64,000 nt of DNA from Antarctobacter heliothermus (GTDB lineage: Bacteria > Pseudomonadota > Alphaproteobacteria > Rhodobacterales > Rhodobacteraceae), in assembly GCF_002237555.1 (NCBI RefSeq), contig NZ_CP022540.1:3663001-3727000 (forward strand). Reading direction: 5' to 3'. Both the position numbers and the translations under genes were made by a program. Below, piece by piece: positions 49,165 to 58,526 of the stretch. Positions within the stretch are counted from its first letter, which is position 1; each line of letters opens with the position of its first letter. The notes below the pieces were generated by a model, which saw only the letters and a list, made by a program, of their open reading frames with translations, was not told the DNA's origin and searched no databases.

Positions 49165-50982
49165 TCAGGCGTCTTCTGCCTTTTCCGCCAATTCCAGCCA
49201 CTCTTCCTCTGCCGCCGCCAGCGCAGTTTGCCGTTCAACCAGTGCCTCTGTTCCCTTCTTGAACTTCATCGGCTCCTTGGTGAACAGGTCGGGCTGAGCG
49301 AGAAATTCTTCCAACTTGGCGATTTCCGCTGTCAACCGGTCAATCACAGTGGGCAGTTCCTCAAGTCGGTGCTTTTCGGTGAAACTGAGGGACGATTGCG
49401 TGTCAGGCTTGGAGGTTGGAGCGGATTTCTCCGGTTTCGGCGCGGACTTTGCCTTTTTCTCTGGCGCCGCGTCGGCGCGTTTCTGCGCCTGATAGTCGGA
49501 CCAGCCCCCGGCATAAACTGTAGCTCGGCCTATGCCCTCCATCGCCACGGTGGTTGTGGCAACGCGATCCAGAAAATCGCGGTCGTGGCTGATGAACATG
49601 ACCGTGCCATCGTAATCGTCCAGCAGTTCCTGCAGCAGGTCCAGCGTTTCGACATCCAGATCGTTTGTCGGTTCGTCCAGCACCAACAGATTCGATTCCC
49701 GCGCCAACAATTTCGCCAGCAACAGCCGAGCCTTTTCGCCACCGGACAAGGACCGCACCGGCGCCCGCGCCTGCCGTTCGTCGAACAGAAAGTCCTTGAG
49801 GTAGCCCACCACATGACGCGGCGCGCCGCGCACCATGACCTGATCGGACGACCCGGACACCCGCATCCCACGATCCTGCGTCAGGCTATCCCAGAGCGAG
49901 GCATCAGGGTCCAGTTGCGCACGGCTCTGGTCAAAGACAGCAGGCACCAGATTCGTACCCAGTTTGACTGTGCCCTCGTCGGGGGTGATTTCCCCGGTCA
50001 GGATCTTGATCAAGGTGGTCTTGCCGACGCCGTTCGGACCAACAAAAGCTACGCGGTCACCGCGCTGGATCGTCATTTCAAAGGCGCGCACGATGGATTT
50101 GTCACCAAAGGCGTGGGTCACCCCCTTGGCCTCAATCACTTTCTTGCCGGACTTTGGCCCAGCGGTCAGTTCCAGCGCCGCAGAACCCTGTCTGCGGATC
50201 TGGCCGGACCGCTCTTTGCGCAAATCCTGCAAGGCACGCAGGCGGCCCTGGTTGCGGGTGCGGCGGGCGCTGATGCCCTCGACAGCCCAGCGTCCCTCTG
50301 ACTTGATTTTGCGATCAAGCTTGTGACGTTGTGTGTCTTCCTCATCCCAAGCCTTGTCGCGCCATGCCTCAAACGCAGAGAAACCCTGCTCCTGACGGCG
50401 CACCTCGCCCCGATCGATCCAGAGGGTGGCACGAGTCAACTCGCTCAGGAAACGCCGGTCGTGCGAGATCAGGACAAAGCCCTTTCGCGTGGACTTCAGC
50501 TCATCCTCCAGCCAGGAAATTGCTTCGATATCAAGGTGGTTGGTCGGCTCATCCAACAGCATAAGGTCGGGTGCCTCTGCCATCAGTTTGGCCAGAGCGG
50601 CGCGGCGCCGCTCGCCTCCTGATGCGGTGGAAACCGGGCGGTCGGGGTCAAATTTCAACCCTTCGGAGGCGCGCTCGACCCGGTACATTTCCGAGGCCGC
50701 AAGTTCCGAGGCGGCAAAGTCGCCCAGCGTCTCGAACCCCGACAGATCAGGCTCCTGTTCCATATATCCAACCGAAGAGCCGGTCGGCACGACGCGGGTA
50801 CCCCGGTCCGGTTCGACCAACCCGGCCATGACCTTCATCAAGGTGGATTTTCCGGACCCGTTGCGACCCACCAGCGCGACACGGTCGCCCTGATGGACGG
50901 TCAACGACAGGTTGTCGAACACAGGGTTTCCGCCAAAGGTGAGCGAGACATCGGTGAGCTGAAGGAGAGGAGGTGTTGCCAT
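49165..50982 (-). CDS. uup: ABC-F family ATPase, Uup type
   Basis: This 605-residue soluble protein carries two ABC ATPase domains without membrane segments. Walker A motifs are GRNGSGKST (about residue 39) and GPNGVGKTT (about 318), and each domain has an SGGE signature and an LLDEPTNHLD or VLDEPTNDLD Walker B. A Lys/Pro-rich linker leads to a C-terminal coiled coil, as in Uup. ABC-F proteins act on the ribosome, and Uup also affects transposon excision and ribosome assembly. The Uup choice over EttA rests on the C-terminal coiled coil. Confidence 0.9.
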   Translation of the reverse strand: MATPPLLQLTDVSLTFGGNPVFDNLSLTVHQGDRVALVGRNGSGKSTLMKVMAGLVEPDRGTRVVPTGSSVGYMEQEPDLSGFETLGDFAASELAASEMYRVERASEGLKFDPDRPVSTASGGERRRAALAKLMAEAPDLMLLDEPTNHLDIEAISWLEDELKSTRKGFVLISHDRRFLSELTRATLWIDRGEVRRQEQGFSAFEAWRDKAWDEEDTQRHKLDRKIKSEGRWAVEGISARRTRNQGRLRALQDLRKERSGQIRRQGSAALELTAGPKSGKKVIEAKGVTHAFGDKSIVRAFEMTIQRGDRVAFVGPNGVGKTTLIKILTGEITPDEGTVKLGTNLVPAVFDQSRAQLDPDASLWDSLTQDRGMRVSGSSDQVMVRGAPRHVVGYLKDFLFDERQARAPVRSLSGGEKARLLLAKLLARESNLLVLDEPTNDLDVETLDLLQELLDDYDGTVMFISHDRDFLDRVATTTVAMEGIGRATVYAGGWSDYQAQKRADAAPEKKAKSAPKPEKSAPTSKPDTQSSLSFTEKHRLEELPTVIDRLTAEIAKLEEFLAQPDLFTKEPMKFKKGTEALVERQTALAAAEEEWLELAEKAEDA

Positions 50983-51047
50983 GCAGGCCAGCTAGGCAAG
51001 CGCGGGCGCGGCGTCAAGCGGACAAGCGAAACCGCTGTGTAATAGGC

Positions 51048-51776
51048 TTAGCCCACTACCGCGCGCAGCAGCTTTTTGCGGGCCGGAGGAATGGCTGCAA
51101 TCTCGACCCCAGTAAACACATGCAGCGTGTTCATCTGCGCATCCACGACAGCGTGATCGCTAACCCATCCGCCCATCATCAGATATGTGCGCAACAGCGG
51201 CGGCATCCGCAGCATGGCCTGTTTTGCATCCGGTTTGAGCCGCAGACGTTGGGCAAAACGAAAGACATCTGGTGCCTTGACGCGAGGCAGCCATCGACGC
51301 GGCGCAAGATGACGCGCCTTGAGCATGGCAAACGCATCATCATAGGCGTGCGCGTCCGTGCCAGCGAAACTGGCACACCCGAACAATAGCTCAACGCCCT
51401 TGTCGTCGACATAGGCCGTCATTGCACCCCATGCCACGCGCAGGATGTCCGGGTCGCGCAAATCCGGATCGATACAAAAGCGCCCCATCTCCACCATCGG
51501 TCCCGAAAAGGATTCGAGCGCGGATAGCTCGTAATATTGCGCCGAATAGCTGCGCCCGATCTCGTCGCCGCTGGCCAGTGGCAAAAAACGAAAACAGCAA
51601 ACCAGAGAGCCGCTGCGGGTTTCTTCGATCAGGACATGGTCACAGATCGCATCAAACCGATCCTTGTCCACACCGCCCCCGTGAAAGGCACAGCCGCGCA
51701 GGCTCTGCGCCGCAAGGATATCCGCGTCTGTGTCAGCCATGCGTGCGCGATAGCGGCCGCGTGTCAACTGGATCAT
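51048..51776 (-). CDS. olsB: OlsB-like ornithine-lipid N-acyltransferase (GNAT fold)
   Basis: The 242-residue product belongs to the acyl-homoserine-lactone/OlsB branch of GNAT enzymes. The segments LAAQSLRGCAFHGG, ALESFSGPMVEMGRFCIDPDLRD (split ALESFSGPMVEMGR and FCIDPDLRD) and GCASFAGTDAHAYDDAF match OlsB, which adds a 3-hydroxy fatty acid to ornithine to make lyso-ornithine lipid. The ATG at 51776 follows AGGAG with 7-nt spacing. The extension upstream to 51863 has no family content. The partner OlsA is not adjacent. Confidence 0.85.
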   Translation of the reverse strand: MIQLTRGRYRARMADTDADILAAQSLRGCAFHGGGVDKDRFDAICDHVLIEETRSGSLVCCFRFLPLASGDEIGRSYSAQYYELSALESFSGPMVEMGRFCIDPDLRDPDILRVAWGAMTAYVDDKGVELLFGCASFAGTDAHAYDDAFAMLKARHLAPRRWLPRVKAPDVFRFAQRLRLKPDAKQAMLRMPPLLRTYLMMGGWVSDHAVVDAQMNTLHVFTGVEIAAIPPARKKLLRAVVG

Positions 51777-51884
51777 CCGCTCGCTCCTGCCCGGCGTGCG
51801 ACTCGCACGTCCGTGTCTGTGACGAGATGCCAAAACCGCGTGACAATCAAATGACGGTTGCAAAAAGCCGGAAAAAGGCCGCGA

Positions 51885-52343
51885 TCAGTCGCCGAAAAGA
51901 CCGGCCGCCGAGATGCCGCCCACGTTGCCGAACAATTTGCGGATAAAGCTGATGTCGCCGTCGGTTGTCTGGGTCACACGGCGGTTGATGGTCACGACGC
52001 GCCCATCCTCTAGCCCGTAGGTGGCTATATTCTGGACTACGTCGGTCTCATCAAAGGTGACGGCAACGATGGTCCGTTCGATCACTTTCGGCTTTTGATA
52101 GGCAAAGTGGCGCACTTCGGTCTCTATATAGTAGTACCCTGCCCCGTTCAGCACGCCGGCGGCGTTGGGAACACCGATCATATCCTCGACCGAGGCCCTG
52201 GTGTCGATGCCAGGCACGATCTGTTGCAGGTCTTCCTCCGAAGGGAGGTAACCATGCGTCCGGTACTGTGCAGCGCACGCCGAGAGCACCACCAGCCCCC
52301 CTAACGCAACGAGAACCTTCATCTTGCCTGCAAAACTGATCAT
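51885..52343 (-). CDS. bamE: Outer-membrane assembly lipoprotein BamE (SmpA/OmlA family)
   Basis: The 152-residue lipoprotein has a signal peptide ending in the lipobox LSAC, with Cys at about residue 23. The mature domain has GYLPSEEDLQQIVPGIDTR, VEDMIGVPNAAG and YYIETEV, the BamE pattern. BamE supports the BAM complex that inserts beta-barrel proteins. It is divergent from the yceD-rpmF operon, an arrangement common in alphaproteobacteria. The start has AGAGGGG upstream. Confidence 0.92.
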   Translation of the reverse strand: MISFAGKMKVLVALGGLVVLSACAAQYRTHGYLPSEEDLQQIVPGIDTRASVEDMIGVPNAAGVLNGAGYYYIETEVRHFAYQKPKVIERTIVAVTFDETDVVQNIATYGLEDGRVVTINRRVTQTTDGDISFIRKLFGNVGGISAAGLFGD

Positions 52344-52432
52344 GTCACGCCCCTCTTGTCACGGGCCCTTCTGCCACCTATCCCGCTTACATAAGGAATG
52401 CCCGCCATTCAAGCACAGGAAAAGCCGACGCA

Positions 52433-53011
52433 ATGACCACCGATCCCTCCGAAGGCCGTTTGACCGCCACGCGACTGCGCGTCGCCAGCCTCCGACATAC
52501 CGGATCGACGCCGGTGCGTTTGGAACCCGGCCCCAAGGATCGCGCGCGCTATGCCACCGAACTGGGGGCCGAGGCGCTACGCAAGTTGCGATTCGATGGA
52601 AAACTGTCGCCGATGGGCAAAACCGGCTGGCGGCTAGAGGCCAAACTGGGCGCCACGGCAGTGCAGGCCTGCATTGTAACGCTGGAACCGGTGACAACCC
52701 GGATCGACACGACGGTCGTGCGCGAGTTCTTGCCGCCCGAACGGCTGGACTCGCCCGAAGCCGGGTCAGAAACCGAAATGCCCGACGATGAAACTATAGA
52801 GGTGCTGGGCGACGAAATCGACGTCGAGGGCATCATGCTAGAGGCACTGTCCTTGGCGCTGCCCACATACCCGCGCAAGGCGGGCGTCGAAATGGGAGAG
52901 GCGCAGTTTGCCGCAGATGGCGTCGCCCCCATCACCGATGAAGAGACCAAGCCGTTTGCGGGGCTTGCGGCCCTGCGCGAAAAAATGCAAGACGACGGCA
53001 ATGAGGGCTGA
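52433..53011 (+). CDS. YceD/DUF177 family protein
   Basis: This 192-residue protein precedes rpmF, as DUF177 proteins do in most bacteria. The core includes TGWRLEAKLGATAVQACIVTLEPV and the late ALSLALPTYPRK, where the family has its conserved LxLPxxP segment. YceD homologues are linked to 23S rRNA accumulation. The acidic insert SEAGSETEMPDDET-like region near residue 105-120 is also usual. A 154-bp leader with a promoter candidate separates it from rpmF. Confidence 0.88.
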   Translation: MTTDPSEGRLTATRLRVASLRHTGSTPVRLEPGPKDRARYATELGAEALRKLRFDGKLSPMGKTGWRLEAKLGATAVQACIVTLEPVTTRIDTTVVREFLPPERLDSPEAGSETEMPDDETIEVLGDEIDVEGIMLEALSLALPTYPRKAGVEMGEAQFAADGVAPITDEETKPFAGLAALREKMQDDGNEG

Positions 53012-53019
53012 GAAATCGC

Positions 53020-53047
53020 TTGCCAATTCGGCGTTACCGCGTATTTT
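53020..53047 (+). promoter_or_regulatory. Candidate sigma-70 promoter for rpmF-plsX-fabH
   Basis: TTGCCA (53020-53025) and TATTTT (53042-53047) are 16 bp apart and lie about 120 bp before rpmF. The position between yceD and rpmF would allow the ribosomal-protein and lipid genes their own promoter. The match is by eye. Confidence 0.45.
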
Positions 53048-53071
53048 CGCGCGCTCAAGACTACGTCAGGC

Positions 53072-53109
53072 ACATGTCGATGCGAGCCTTTACAGGCTTC
53101 GCGACATGT
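53072..53109 (+). promoter_or_regulatory. Long hairpin in the rpmF 5' leader
   Basis: ACATGTCG (53072-53079) pairs perfectly with CGACATGT (53102-53109). Inside, GCC (53086-53088) pairs with GGC (53095-53097) and a few further pairs extend the inner helix around the loop TTTACA. No T-run follows, so a control or stability element is more likely than a terminator. It ends 56 bp before the rpmF start. Confidence 0.5.
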
Positions 53110-53165
53110 CCCCATCCGAAACACCACGGGCGGCCCCGCCCCCCGGCGACAAAAAAGGTTGAGAC

Positions 53166-53372
53166 ATGGCTGTCCAACAGAACAAAGTTTCCAAGTCGCG
53201 TCGCAACAACCGTCGCGCGCATGACGCCCTTTCCGGCGCCAACCCGAACGAATGCGACAACTGCGGCGAGCTGAAGCGCCCGCATCACGTCTGCCCGTCC
53301 TGCGGCCACTACGCTGAGCGCGAAGTTGTTGCGATGACTGACGACATCGAACTGGACGAAGACGCCGCCTAA
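53166..53372 (+). CDS. rpmF: 50S ribosomal protein L32
   Basis: The 68-residue protein has the zinc-ribbon ligands Cys30, Cys33, Cys43 and Cys46 ([18 protein letters not shown]) and the basic N-terminus [13 protein letters not shown]. It carries an acidic tail ([10 protein letters not shown]) usual in this group. It opens the rpmF-plsX-fabH cluster that joins ribosome and lipid synthesis. Confidence 0.98.
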   Translation: MAVQQNKVSKSRRNNRRAHDALSGANPNECDNCGELKRPHHVCPSCGHYAEREVVAMTDDIELDEDAA

Positions 53373-53400
53373 GCGATCTTCCCGTCGGGACGCCTGTTGA

Positions 53401-54501
53401 ATGTCTTCTCCGAAGGACCACCGAGGCTCCGACTCGTCTCGCATCGTGATCTCGGTCGACGCCATGGGCGGAGACCGGGGACCGGCGGCTGTAGTCGCCG
53501 GTATTTACACGTCTGCCGGCATCAATCCCGAACTGGATTTCATCCTGCACGGTCCTGCGGATGAGCTTGAAAAGCTTGTCCAACGGCGGCGCGGGCTGAG
53601 CGAACGGTGCCAGATTCGCGACGCCCAGGGCGTCGTGAGCATGGAGGACAAGCCCAGTCAGGTCATGCGGCATGGCAAGGGCACCTCTATGTGGTCGGCG
53701 CTGGAATCGGTGCGCGCGGGTGAGGCCACCGTAGCCGTCAGCTGCGGCAATACCGGCGCGCTGATGGCGTTGTCGATGATCCGCCTGCGCAAATTGCCCG
53801 GCGTGAACCGCCCCGCCATTGCGATTCTCTGGCCCTCCCGCAACCCGCAGGGGTTCAACGTGATGCTTGACGTGGGTGCGGATATCCGCGCCGACGCCGA
53901 AGACCTTTTGCAATACGCGCTTATGGGCTCGGCCTATGCCCGCAACGGTCTGGCGCTGACCAAACCACGGGTTGGTCTGCTGAATGTCGGCACCGAAGAG
54001 CACAAAGGCCGCGCCGAACTGAAAGAGGCGCATGACCTGATTGCCGCCCGCGAGGATGCCGGAAACTACAAATTCGTTGGCTTTGTCGAAGGTGGCGACA
54101 TTCCCGGCAAACGCTGTGACGTCATCGTCACCGACGGCTTTACCGGCAATGTCGCGCTCAAGACCGGCGAAGGCACCGCATCGCTGATCGGCGACCTGCT
54201 GCGCGAAGCATTTGCCTATTCGCCGCTGTCGCGCATTGCCTCGGTGCTGGCGCTGACTTCGTTGCGCCGGCTGAAAAAGCGCATCGACCCGCGCCGGGTG
54301 AATGGCGGTATCTTTCTGGGCCTGAACGGAACGGTTGTGAAATCACACGGGTCGGCGGACGCCACCGGCATTTCCGCCGCTGTCAAGTTGGCGTATGAGC
54401 TAGCGCGTTCGGGTTTTGGCGACAGGCTGGCCGCACGGGTTGCCTCTGCCGCCGAGGCAGCGCAGGATGGCGACTCACAAAAGGACGTCAATAAATCATG
54501 A
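53401..54501 (+). CDS. plsX: Phosphate acyltransferase PlsX
   Basis: The 366-residue enzyme makes acyl-phosphate from acyl-ACP for membrane phospholipid synthesis. The N-terminal VSVDAMGGDRGP and the segments GNTGALMALSMIRLRKL, NVMLDVGAD and VTDGFTGNVALKTGEG are characteristic. It overlaps fabH by 4 bp (ATGA). The start has no strong ribosome binding site, so translation may depend on upstream rpmF. Confidence 0.97.
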   Translation: MSSPKDHRGSDSSRIVISVDAMGGDRGPAAVVAGIYTSAGINPELDFILHGPADELEKLVQRRRGLSERCQIRDAQGVVSMEDKPSQVMRHGKGTSMWSALESVRAGEATVAVSCGNTGALMALSMIRLRKLPGVNRPAIAILWPSRNPQGFNVMLDVGADIRADAEDLLQYALMGSAYARNGLALTKPRVGLLNVGTEEHKGRAELKEAHDLIAAREDAGNYKFVGFVEGGDIPGKRCDVIVTDGFTGNVALKTGEGTASLIGDLLREAFAYSPLSRIASVLALTSLRRLKKRIDPRRVNGGIFLGLNGTVVKSHGSADATGISAAVKLAYELARSGFGDRLAARVASAAEAAQDGDSQKDVNKS

Positions 54502-55469
54502 CCATACGCGCCGTCGTCACCGGAGTCGGGCACTACCTGCCCGACCGCGTTGTCGAAAACGCTGAATTTGAAAAGACGCTGGAGACCACTGACGACTGGA
54601 TCCGCAGCCGTTCCGGCATCGAACGGCGCCATTTCGCGGCCGAAGGCCAGACCACATCGGATCTTGCCACGCGCGCGGCGCGGGCCGCTCTGGCGGATGC
54701 CGGCATCTCTGCCGACTCGATCGATGCGCTAATCGTCGCCACATCGACTGCCGACCTGACCTTCCCTTCTGCTGCGACCATGGTGCAGGCCGAATTGGGC
54801 ATGACCAGCGGGTTTGCCTTTGACGTGCAGGCGGTCTGTGCCGGGTTCATTTATGCATTGGCCAATGCCAACGCGCTGATCGTATCCGGTCAGGCCAAGC
54901 GCATTCTGGTGATCGGCGCAGAGACGTTTTCGCGCATCATGGACTGGACGGACCGCGGCACCTGCGTCCTGTTTGGTGATGGCGCAGGTGCGCTGATACT
55001 AGAAGCCTCGGCAGGTGAAGGCACCAAGGCAGATCGTGGCATCCTGGCGACGGACCTGAACAGCGACGGCCGGTTCCGCGATATCCTGTATGTCGATGGC
55101 GGTGTGAGCAAACAGAACACTGGATTCCTTCGTATGCAGGGCAAGGAAGTCTTTCGCCACGCTGTTGAAAAACTTGCGTCCACGGCCATAACGGCCATGG
55201 AAAAGGCGGGCATCTCGTCGGATGAAGTTGACTGGGTCGTCCCACACCAGGCCAATATCCGCATCATCAATGGTACGGCCAAAAAGCTGGGCCTGCCGAT
55301 GGAGCGGGTTGTCGTGACCGTTCAGGACCACGGCAACACCTCTGCCGCCTCGATTCCGCTGGCCCTGTCGGTCGGAAAGGCGCGCGGCCAGATCAAGTCT
55401 GGGGACGTTGTGGTGACAGAGGCAATCGGCGGCGGACTGGCTTGGGGATCGGTTGTCCTGCGCTGGTAA
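54498..55469 (+). CDS. fabH: 3-oxoacyl-ACP synthase III (KAS III)
   Basis: The 323-residue condensing enzyme starts fatty acid synthesis from acetyl-CoA and malonyl-ACP. The catalytic triad is Cys114 in QAVCAGFIYA, His in VPHQANIRII and Asn in DHGNTSAASIPLAL. Length and motif order are standard. It is translationally coupled to plsX and followed by a 150-bp gap with a new promoter for ihfA. Confidence 0.98.
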   Translation: MTIRAVVTGVGHYLPDRVVENAEFEKTLETTDDWIRSRSGIERRHFAAEGQTTSDLATRAARAALADAGISADSIDALIVATSTADLTFPSAATMVQAELGMTSGFAFDVQAVCAGFIYALANANALIVSGQAKRILVIGAETFSRIMDWTDRGTCVLFGDGAGALILEASAGEGTKADRGILATDLNSDGRFRDILYVDGGVSKQNTGFLRMQGKEVFRHAVEKLASTAITAMEKAGISSDEVDWVVPHQANIRIINGTAKKLGLPMERVVVTVQDHGNTSAASIPLALSVGKARGQIKSGDVVVTEAIGGGLAWGSVVLRW

Positions 55470-55564
55470 ATGTTGAAAAACACTGCCAACACTCACAACT
55501 GACCCGGAATGTTGCAGTTAAGCGTTTAACGAGCGGATAAATTGCTTGCCGCAAGTCATTGATA

Positions 55565-55592
55565 TTGACTTGTGATTTTTCGTACCAATAAT
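55565..55592 (+). promoter_or_regulatory. Candidate promoter of ihfA
   Basis: TTGACT (55565-55570) and AATAAT (55587-55592) are separated by 16 bp, and the ihfA ATG follows 28 bp later. The surrounding stretch is AT-rich compared with the rest of the operon. Confidence 0.55.
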
Positions 55593-55619
55593 CCGAATGA
55601 CACACTGGGAGGGACGATC

Positions 55620-55922
55620 ATGGGTGAAAAGACGCTGACGCGCATGGACCTGAGCGAAGCAGTCTTCCGCGAGGTTGGTCTGTCGCGCAACGAAAGTGCC
55701 GAATTGGTCGAGGCGGTCCTGCAGCACATGTCGGATTCGCTGGTTGCCGGCGAACAGGTCAAGATCTCGTCATTCGGCACCTTTTCGGTCCGGGACAAGG
55801 CGGCGCGCGTGGGTCGCAACCCCAAGACCGGCCAAGAGGTTCCGATCCAACCACGACGCGTTCTGACGTTTCGCCCTTCGCACTTGATGAAAGACCGCGT
55901 GGCTGCGGGCAACAAGCGCTGA
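55620..55922 (+). CDS. ihfA: Integration host factor subunit alpha
   Basis: This 100-residue DNA-bending protein of the HU/IHF family pairs with IhfB. The beta-arm region [23 protein letters not shown] carries the Pro that intercalates into DNA; the flanking [15 protein letters not shown] is the family core. The ATG at 55620 follows GGGAGGGAC and gives [15 protein letters not shown], the usual start. An in-frame start at 55572 overlaps the promoter and is rejected. Confidence 0.97.
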   Translation: MGEKTLTRMDLSEAVFREVGLSRNESAELVEAVLQHMSDSLVAGEQVKISSFGTFSVRDKAARVGRNPKTGQEVPIQPRRVLTFRPSHLMKDRVAAGNKR

Positions 55923-55929
55923 GGCGCAG

Positions 55930-57114
55930 ATGATGCCCAAGTCCAGGGACGCATTTCGCACCATTTCAGAAGTGGCCGATTGGCTGGAAACGCCTGCACA
56001 TGTGCTGCGCTTTTGGGAAAGTAAATTCAGCCAGGTCAAACCGGTCAAGCGGGCTGGCGGTCGTCGGTACTATCGTCCAGCAGATATGGAATTGTTGGGT
56101 GGAATCAAGAAGTTGCTGCATGATGATGGCATGACCATCAAAGGCGTGCAGAAGGTCCTGCGCGAACAGGGCGTGCGCCATGTCTCGTCGCTTGCGGCGC
56201 AGTCAGCAGACGAGGACGGAACCGCTAACACCGACCTAATCGAGGACGCGCCCTACACCGAAGTGCCGTTAAACGATACCGAAGGCGAGGTTTTGACATT
56301 CCCGTTGGAAGCAGTTGGCCCACGGGCCGATGCCCCCTCTGTGCCCCAGTCAATTGCGCGGGAACCAGAGCCGGAAGAGCCAGAACCGGCGGAGCCTGTC
56401 GCCATGACCGAACCGCCCATTGAGACCGACCTACCGGACTCTGAACAGGACGTCGAACAGCCGGATATCGAATACGCAGATGACGTCGCGCCCGACAAGG
56501 TGGCGATGACCGCAGCACCGCGTGAACTTGAAACCTCTGAGGACGCCGATCCGTCAGTGGTCGACGACAGTGGCCCGATGAATCCGTCCCCGGACGACCC
56601 TGAATCGCCGGTGATCGCCGGACCTGAGTCGGCTCCTATGGATCCCATGCCAGAATCGCACGAAGAGAATGCGTCAGACGTAACGGACGGCAAAGAGGAT
56701 TCGGAAGCACAAGCCGCCAGTTCAGCAGCGTCTGCGATCGTCACCGACTCCGCTGAGACGGTCGCGCCAGAAACAGAACCAGAGTCAGAAACGGTCCTAC
56801 CGGACCTACCTGAAATGCCGTTCGACGAGACGCCGATTGCTGCAACGGTGGAGGATGCGTCCCCAGAACCTGTTGATGATCCTCAGATTGAACCCGTCAA
56901 GACAAGTGACCGGCGAATTCCGCTCGATCTGCCTGATTTCAGTGTGTCCGAAACCCCGCCACCCGCCGCCGCGCCAGTCGTCCGCTCCGGCATCGGCCCG
57001 CTTGGTCAAATCGCGCGAATCGCCACCCTGACAGCCGCGCAGAAAGCCGCGCTGAGCGCGCAACTTCCCGCACTCGAAGCGCTTAGGGATCGGCTGTCTT
57101 CACCGCTTTCCTGA
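55930..57114 (+). CDS. MerR-family regulator with long acidic tail
   Basis: Of the 394 residues, only the first 85 form a MerR-type winged helix ([19 protein letters not shown], then [17 protein letters not shown]). Residues 90-360 are low-complexity and rich in Glu, Asp, Pro and Ser, probably disordered. A short conserved-looking C-terminus ([18 protein letters not shown]) closes the protein. It follows ihfA by 7 bp, as in many alphaproteobacteria. No effector-binding domain is visible and its targets are unknown. Confidence 0.9.
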   Translation: MMPKSRDAFRTISEVADWLETPAHVLRFWESKFSQVKPVKRAGGRRYYRPADMELLGGIKKLLHDDGMTIKGVQKVLREQGVRHVSSLAAQSADEDGTANTDLIEDAPYTEVPLNDTEGEVLTFPLEAVGPRADAPSVPQSIAREPEPEEPEPAEPVAMTEPPIETDLPDSEQDVEQPDIEYADDVAPDKVAMTAAPRELETSEDADPSVVDDSGPMNPSPDDPESPVIAGPESAPMDPMPESHEENASDVTDGKEDSEAQAASSAASAIVTDSAETVAPETEPESETVLPDLPEMPFDETPIAATVEDASPEPVDDPQIEPVKTSDRRIPLDLPDFSVSETPPPAAAPVVRSGIGPLGQIARIATLTAAQKAALSAQLPALEALRDRLSSPLS

Positions 57115-57179
57115 GCCTCTGATTTTTCGTTGTGAGGGGTTGCTCTTGACGAAAAAAAGCGTAAACCACCCCGACACGT

Positions 57180-57256
57180 CGGGCTATGGCGCAGTCTGGT
57201 AGCGCGTCCGTCTGGGGGACGGAAGGTCGCAGGTTCGAGTCCTGCTAGCCCGACCA
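57180..57256 (+). tRNA. tRNA-Pro (GGG)
   Basis: The acceptor stem pairs CGGGCTA with TAGCCCG. The anticodon arm TCCGT/ACGGA holds the loop CTGGGGG, with anticodon GGG. The T arm GCAGG-TTCGAGT-CCTGC is regular, and CCA is encoded. Length is 77 nt with CCA. Confidence 0.96.
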
Positions 57257-57438
57257 TTTTTCCAAAACACCCCAGTTCTATGACCACCCCCTTGGGTGCG
57301 CGCCCCGCGTGGGATCAGGTGAATGCATCCCTGTGAGTTGTTTTTCCCATCTCCCCGCGCGACCGCGCGCAACGCGGCGCTTTTACGCTCCAACTCTCTG
57401 CAACTCCTTGCTAAGACAGATGAAACGAGGGGACAGCG

Positions 57439-58518
57439 ATGACCGGGGTTCTACCCAGCCAAGAAATCGAAACGCTGATTGCGCAGGGCGCGATTGCCGC
57501 CGATGTGCCGTTTGTCGACGGACAAGTGCAACCGGCGAGCCTTGATCTGCGGCTGGGCCAGGTTGCCTACCGGGTGCGGGCGTCCTTTCTGGCCGGTCAG
57601 GGGCGCAGTGTTGCAGACCGCATTGACGAGTTCGAGATGCATAGGATCGAACTGGGGTCCGGCGCGGTGCTGGAAAAGGGCTGTGTTTATCTGGTGCCCC
57701 TGATGGAACAGGTGCGCCTACCCGCCGACGTGCAGGCCATCGCCAACGCCAAAAGCTCGACCGGGCGGCTGGATCTGCTGACGCGCGTGATCACCGACGG
57801 CGGAGTGGAATTTGACCGCATCGGAGCAGGTTATGACGGGCCGCTGTATGCAGAGATCTGCCCGCGCTCATTTTCTGTTCTGGTGCGTCCGGGCATGCGC
57901 CTAAACCAAATTCGGTTTCGACGCGGACGTTCCGTATTGACTGACGCAGAGCTACACATCCTACACGACGCCGAAACGCTGGTCGGCGGAGGCACGCCGG
58001 TGATCAGTGAGGGCTTGGGTTTTTCGGTGGACCTGCATCCCGGCGACGGCGGACTGGTCGGATACCGCGCCCGCCCGCATACCGGGGTGATCGATCTGGA
58101 TCGGATCGGGGCATATGATCCGCAGGACTACTGGGACGAATTACGATCAGACAGTCGGCAGCTGATTCTTGATCCGGGGGCTTTCTACATCCTTGTCAGC
58201 CGCGAGGCGGTGCATATTCCACCGGGCTATGCCGCTGAAATGGCCCCCTATCTGGCCATGGTTGGGGAGTTTCGGGTGCACTATGCCGGGTTCTTCGATC
58301 CCGGATTTGGCCACGCGGCCGCAGGTGGTGCGGGCGCGCGCGGTGTGCTGGAGGTGCGCTGCCACGAGGCGCCCTTTGTGCTGGAACACGGGCAGATCGT
58401 CGGTCGGCTGGTGTATGAGCGGATGTCGCAGGTGCCGACGCAGCTATACGGTGCCGGCATTGCGTCAAACTATCAGGGGCAGGGCCTAAAGCTGTCGAAA
58501 CATTTTCGCGACGGTTGA
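57439..58518 (+). CDS. dcd: Tandem-domain 2'-deoxycytidine 5'-triphosphate deaminase
   Basis: The 359-residue protein is about twice the length of E. coli Dcd (193). Two dUTPase-fold domains are visible. The first (about 1-180) has PASLDLRLG, NAKSSTGRLDLLTRV and RPGMRLNQIRF. The second (about 185-359) has a similar order ending in EAPFVLEHGQIVGRLVYERM. The segment order of the first domain matches the Dcd active site, which converts dCTP to dUTP. This double form occurs in alphaproteobacteria. The start follows GAGGGGACAGCG. Confidence 0.88.
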   Translation: MTGVLPSQEIETLIAQGAIAADVPFVDGQVQPASLDLRLGQVAYRVRASFLAGQGRSVADRIDEFEMHRIELGSGAVLEKGCVYLVPLMEQVRLPADVQAIANAKSSTGRLDLLTRVITDGGVEFDRIGAGYDGPLYAEICPRSFSVLVRPGMRLNQIRFRRGRSVLTDAELHILHDAETLVGGGTPVISEGLGFSVDLHPGDGGLVGYRARPHTGVIDLDRIGAYDPQDYWDELRSDSRQLILDPGAFYILVSREAVHIPPGYAAEMAPYLAMVGEFRVHYAGFFDPGFGHAAAGGAGARGVLEVRCHEAPFVLEHGQIVGRLVYERMSQVPTQLYGAGIASNYQGQGLKLSKHFRDG

Positions 58519-58526
58519 TCCGCCTG

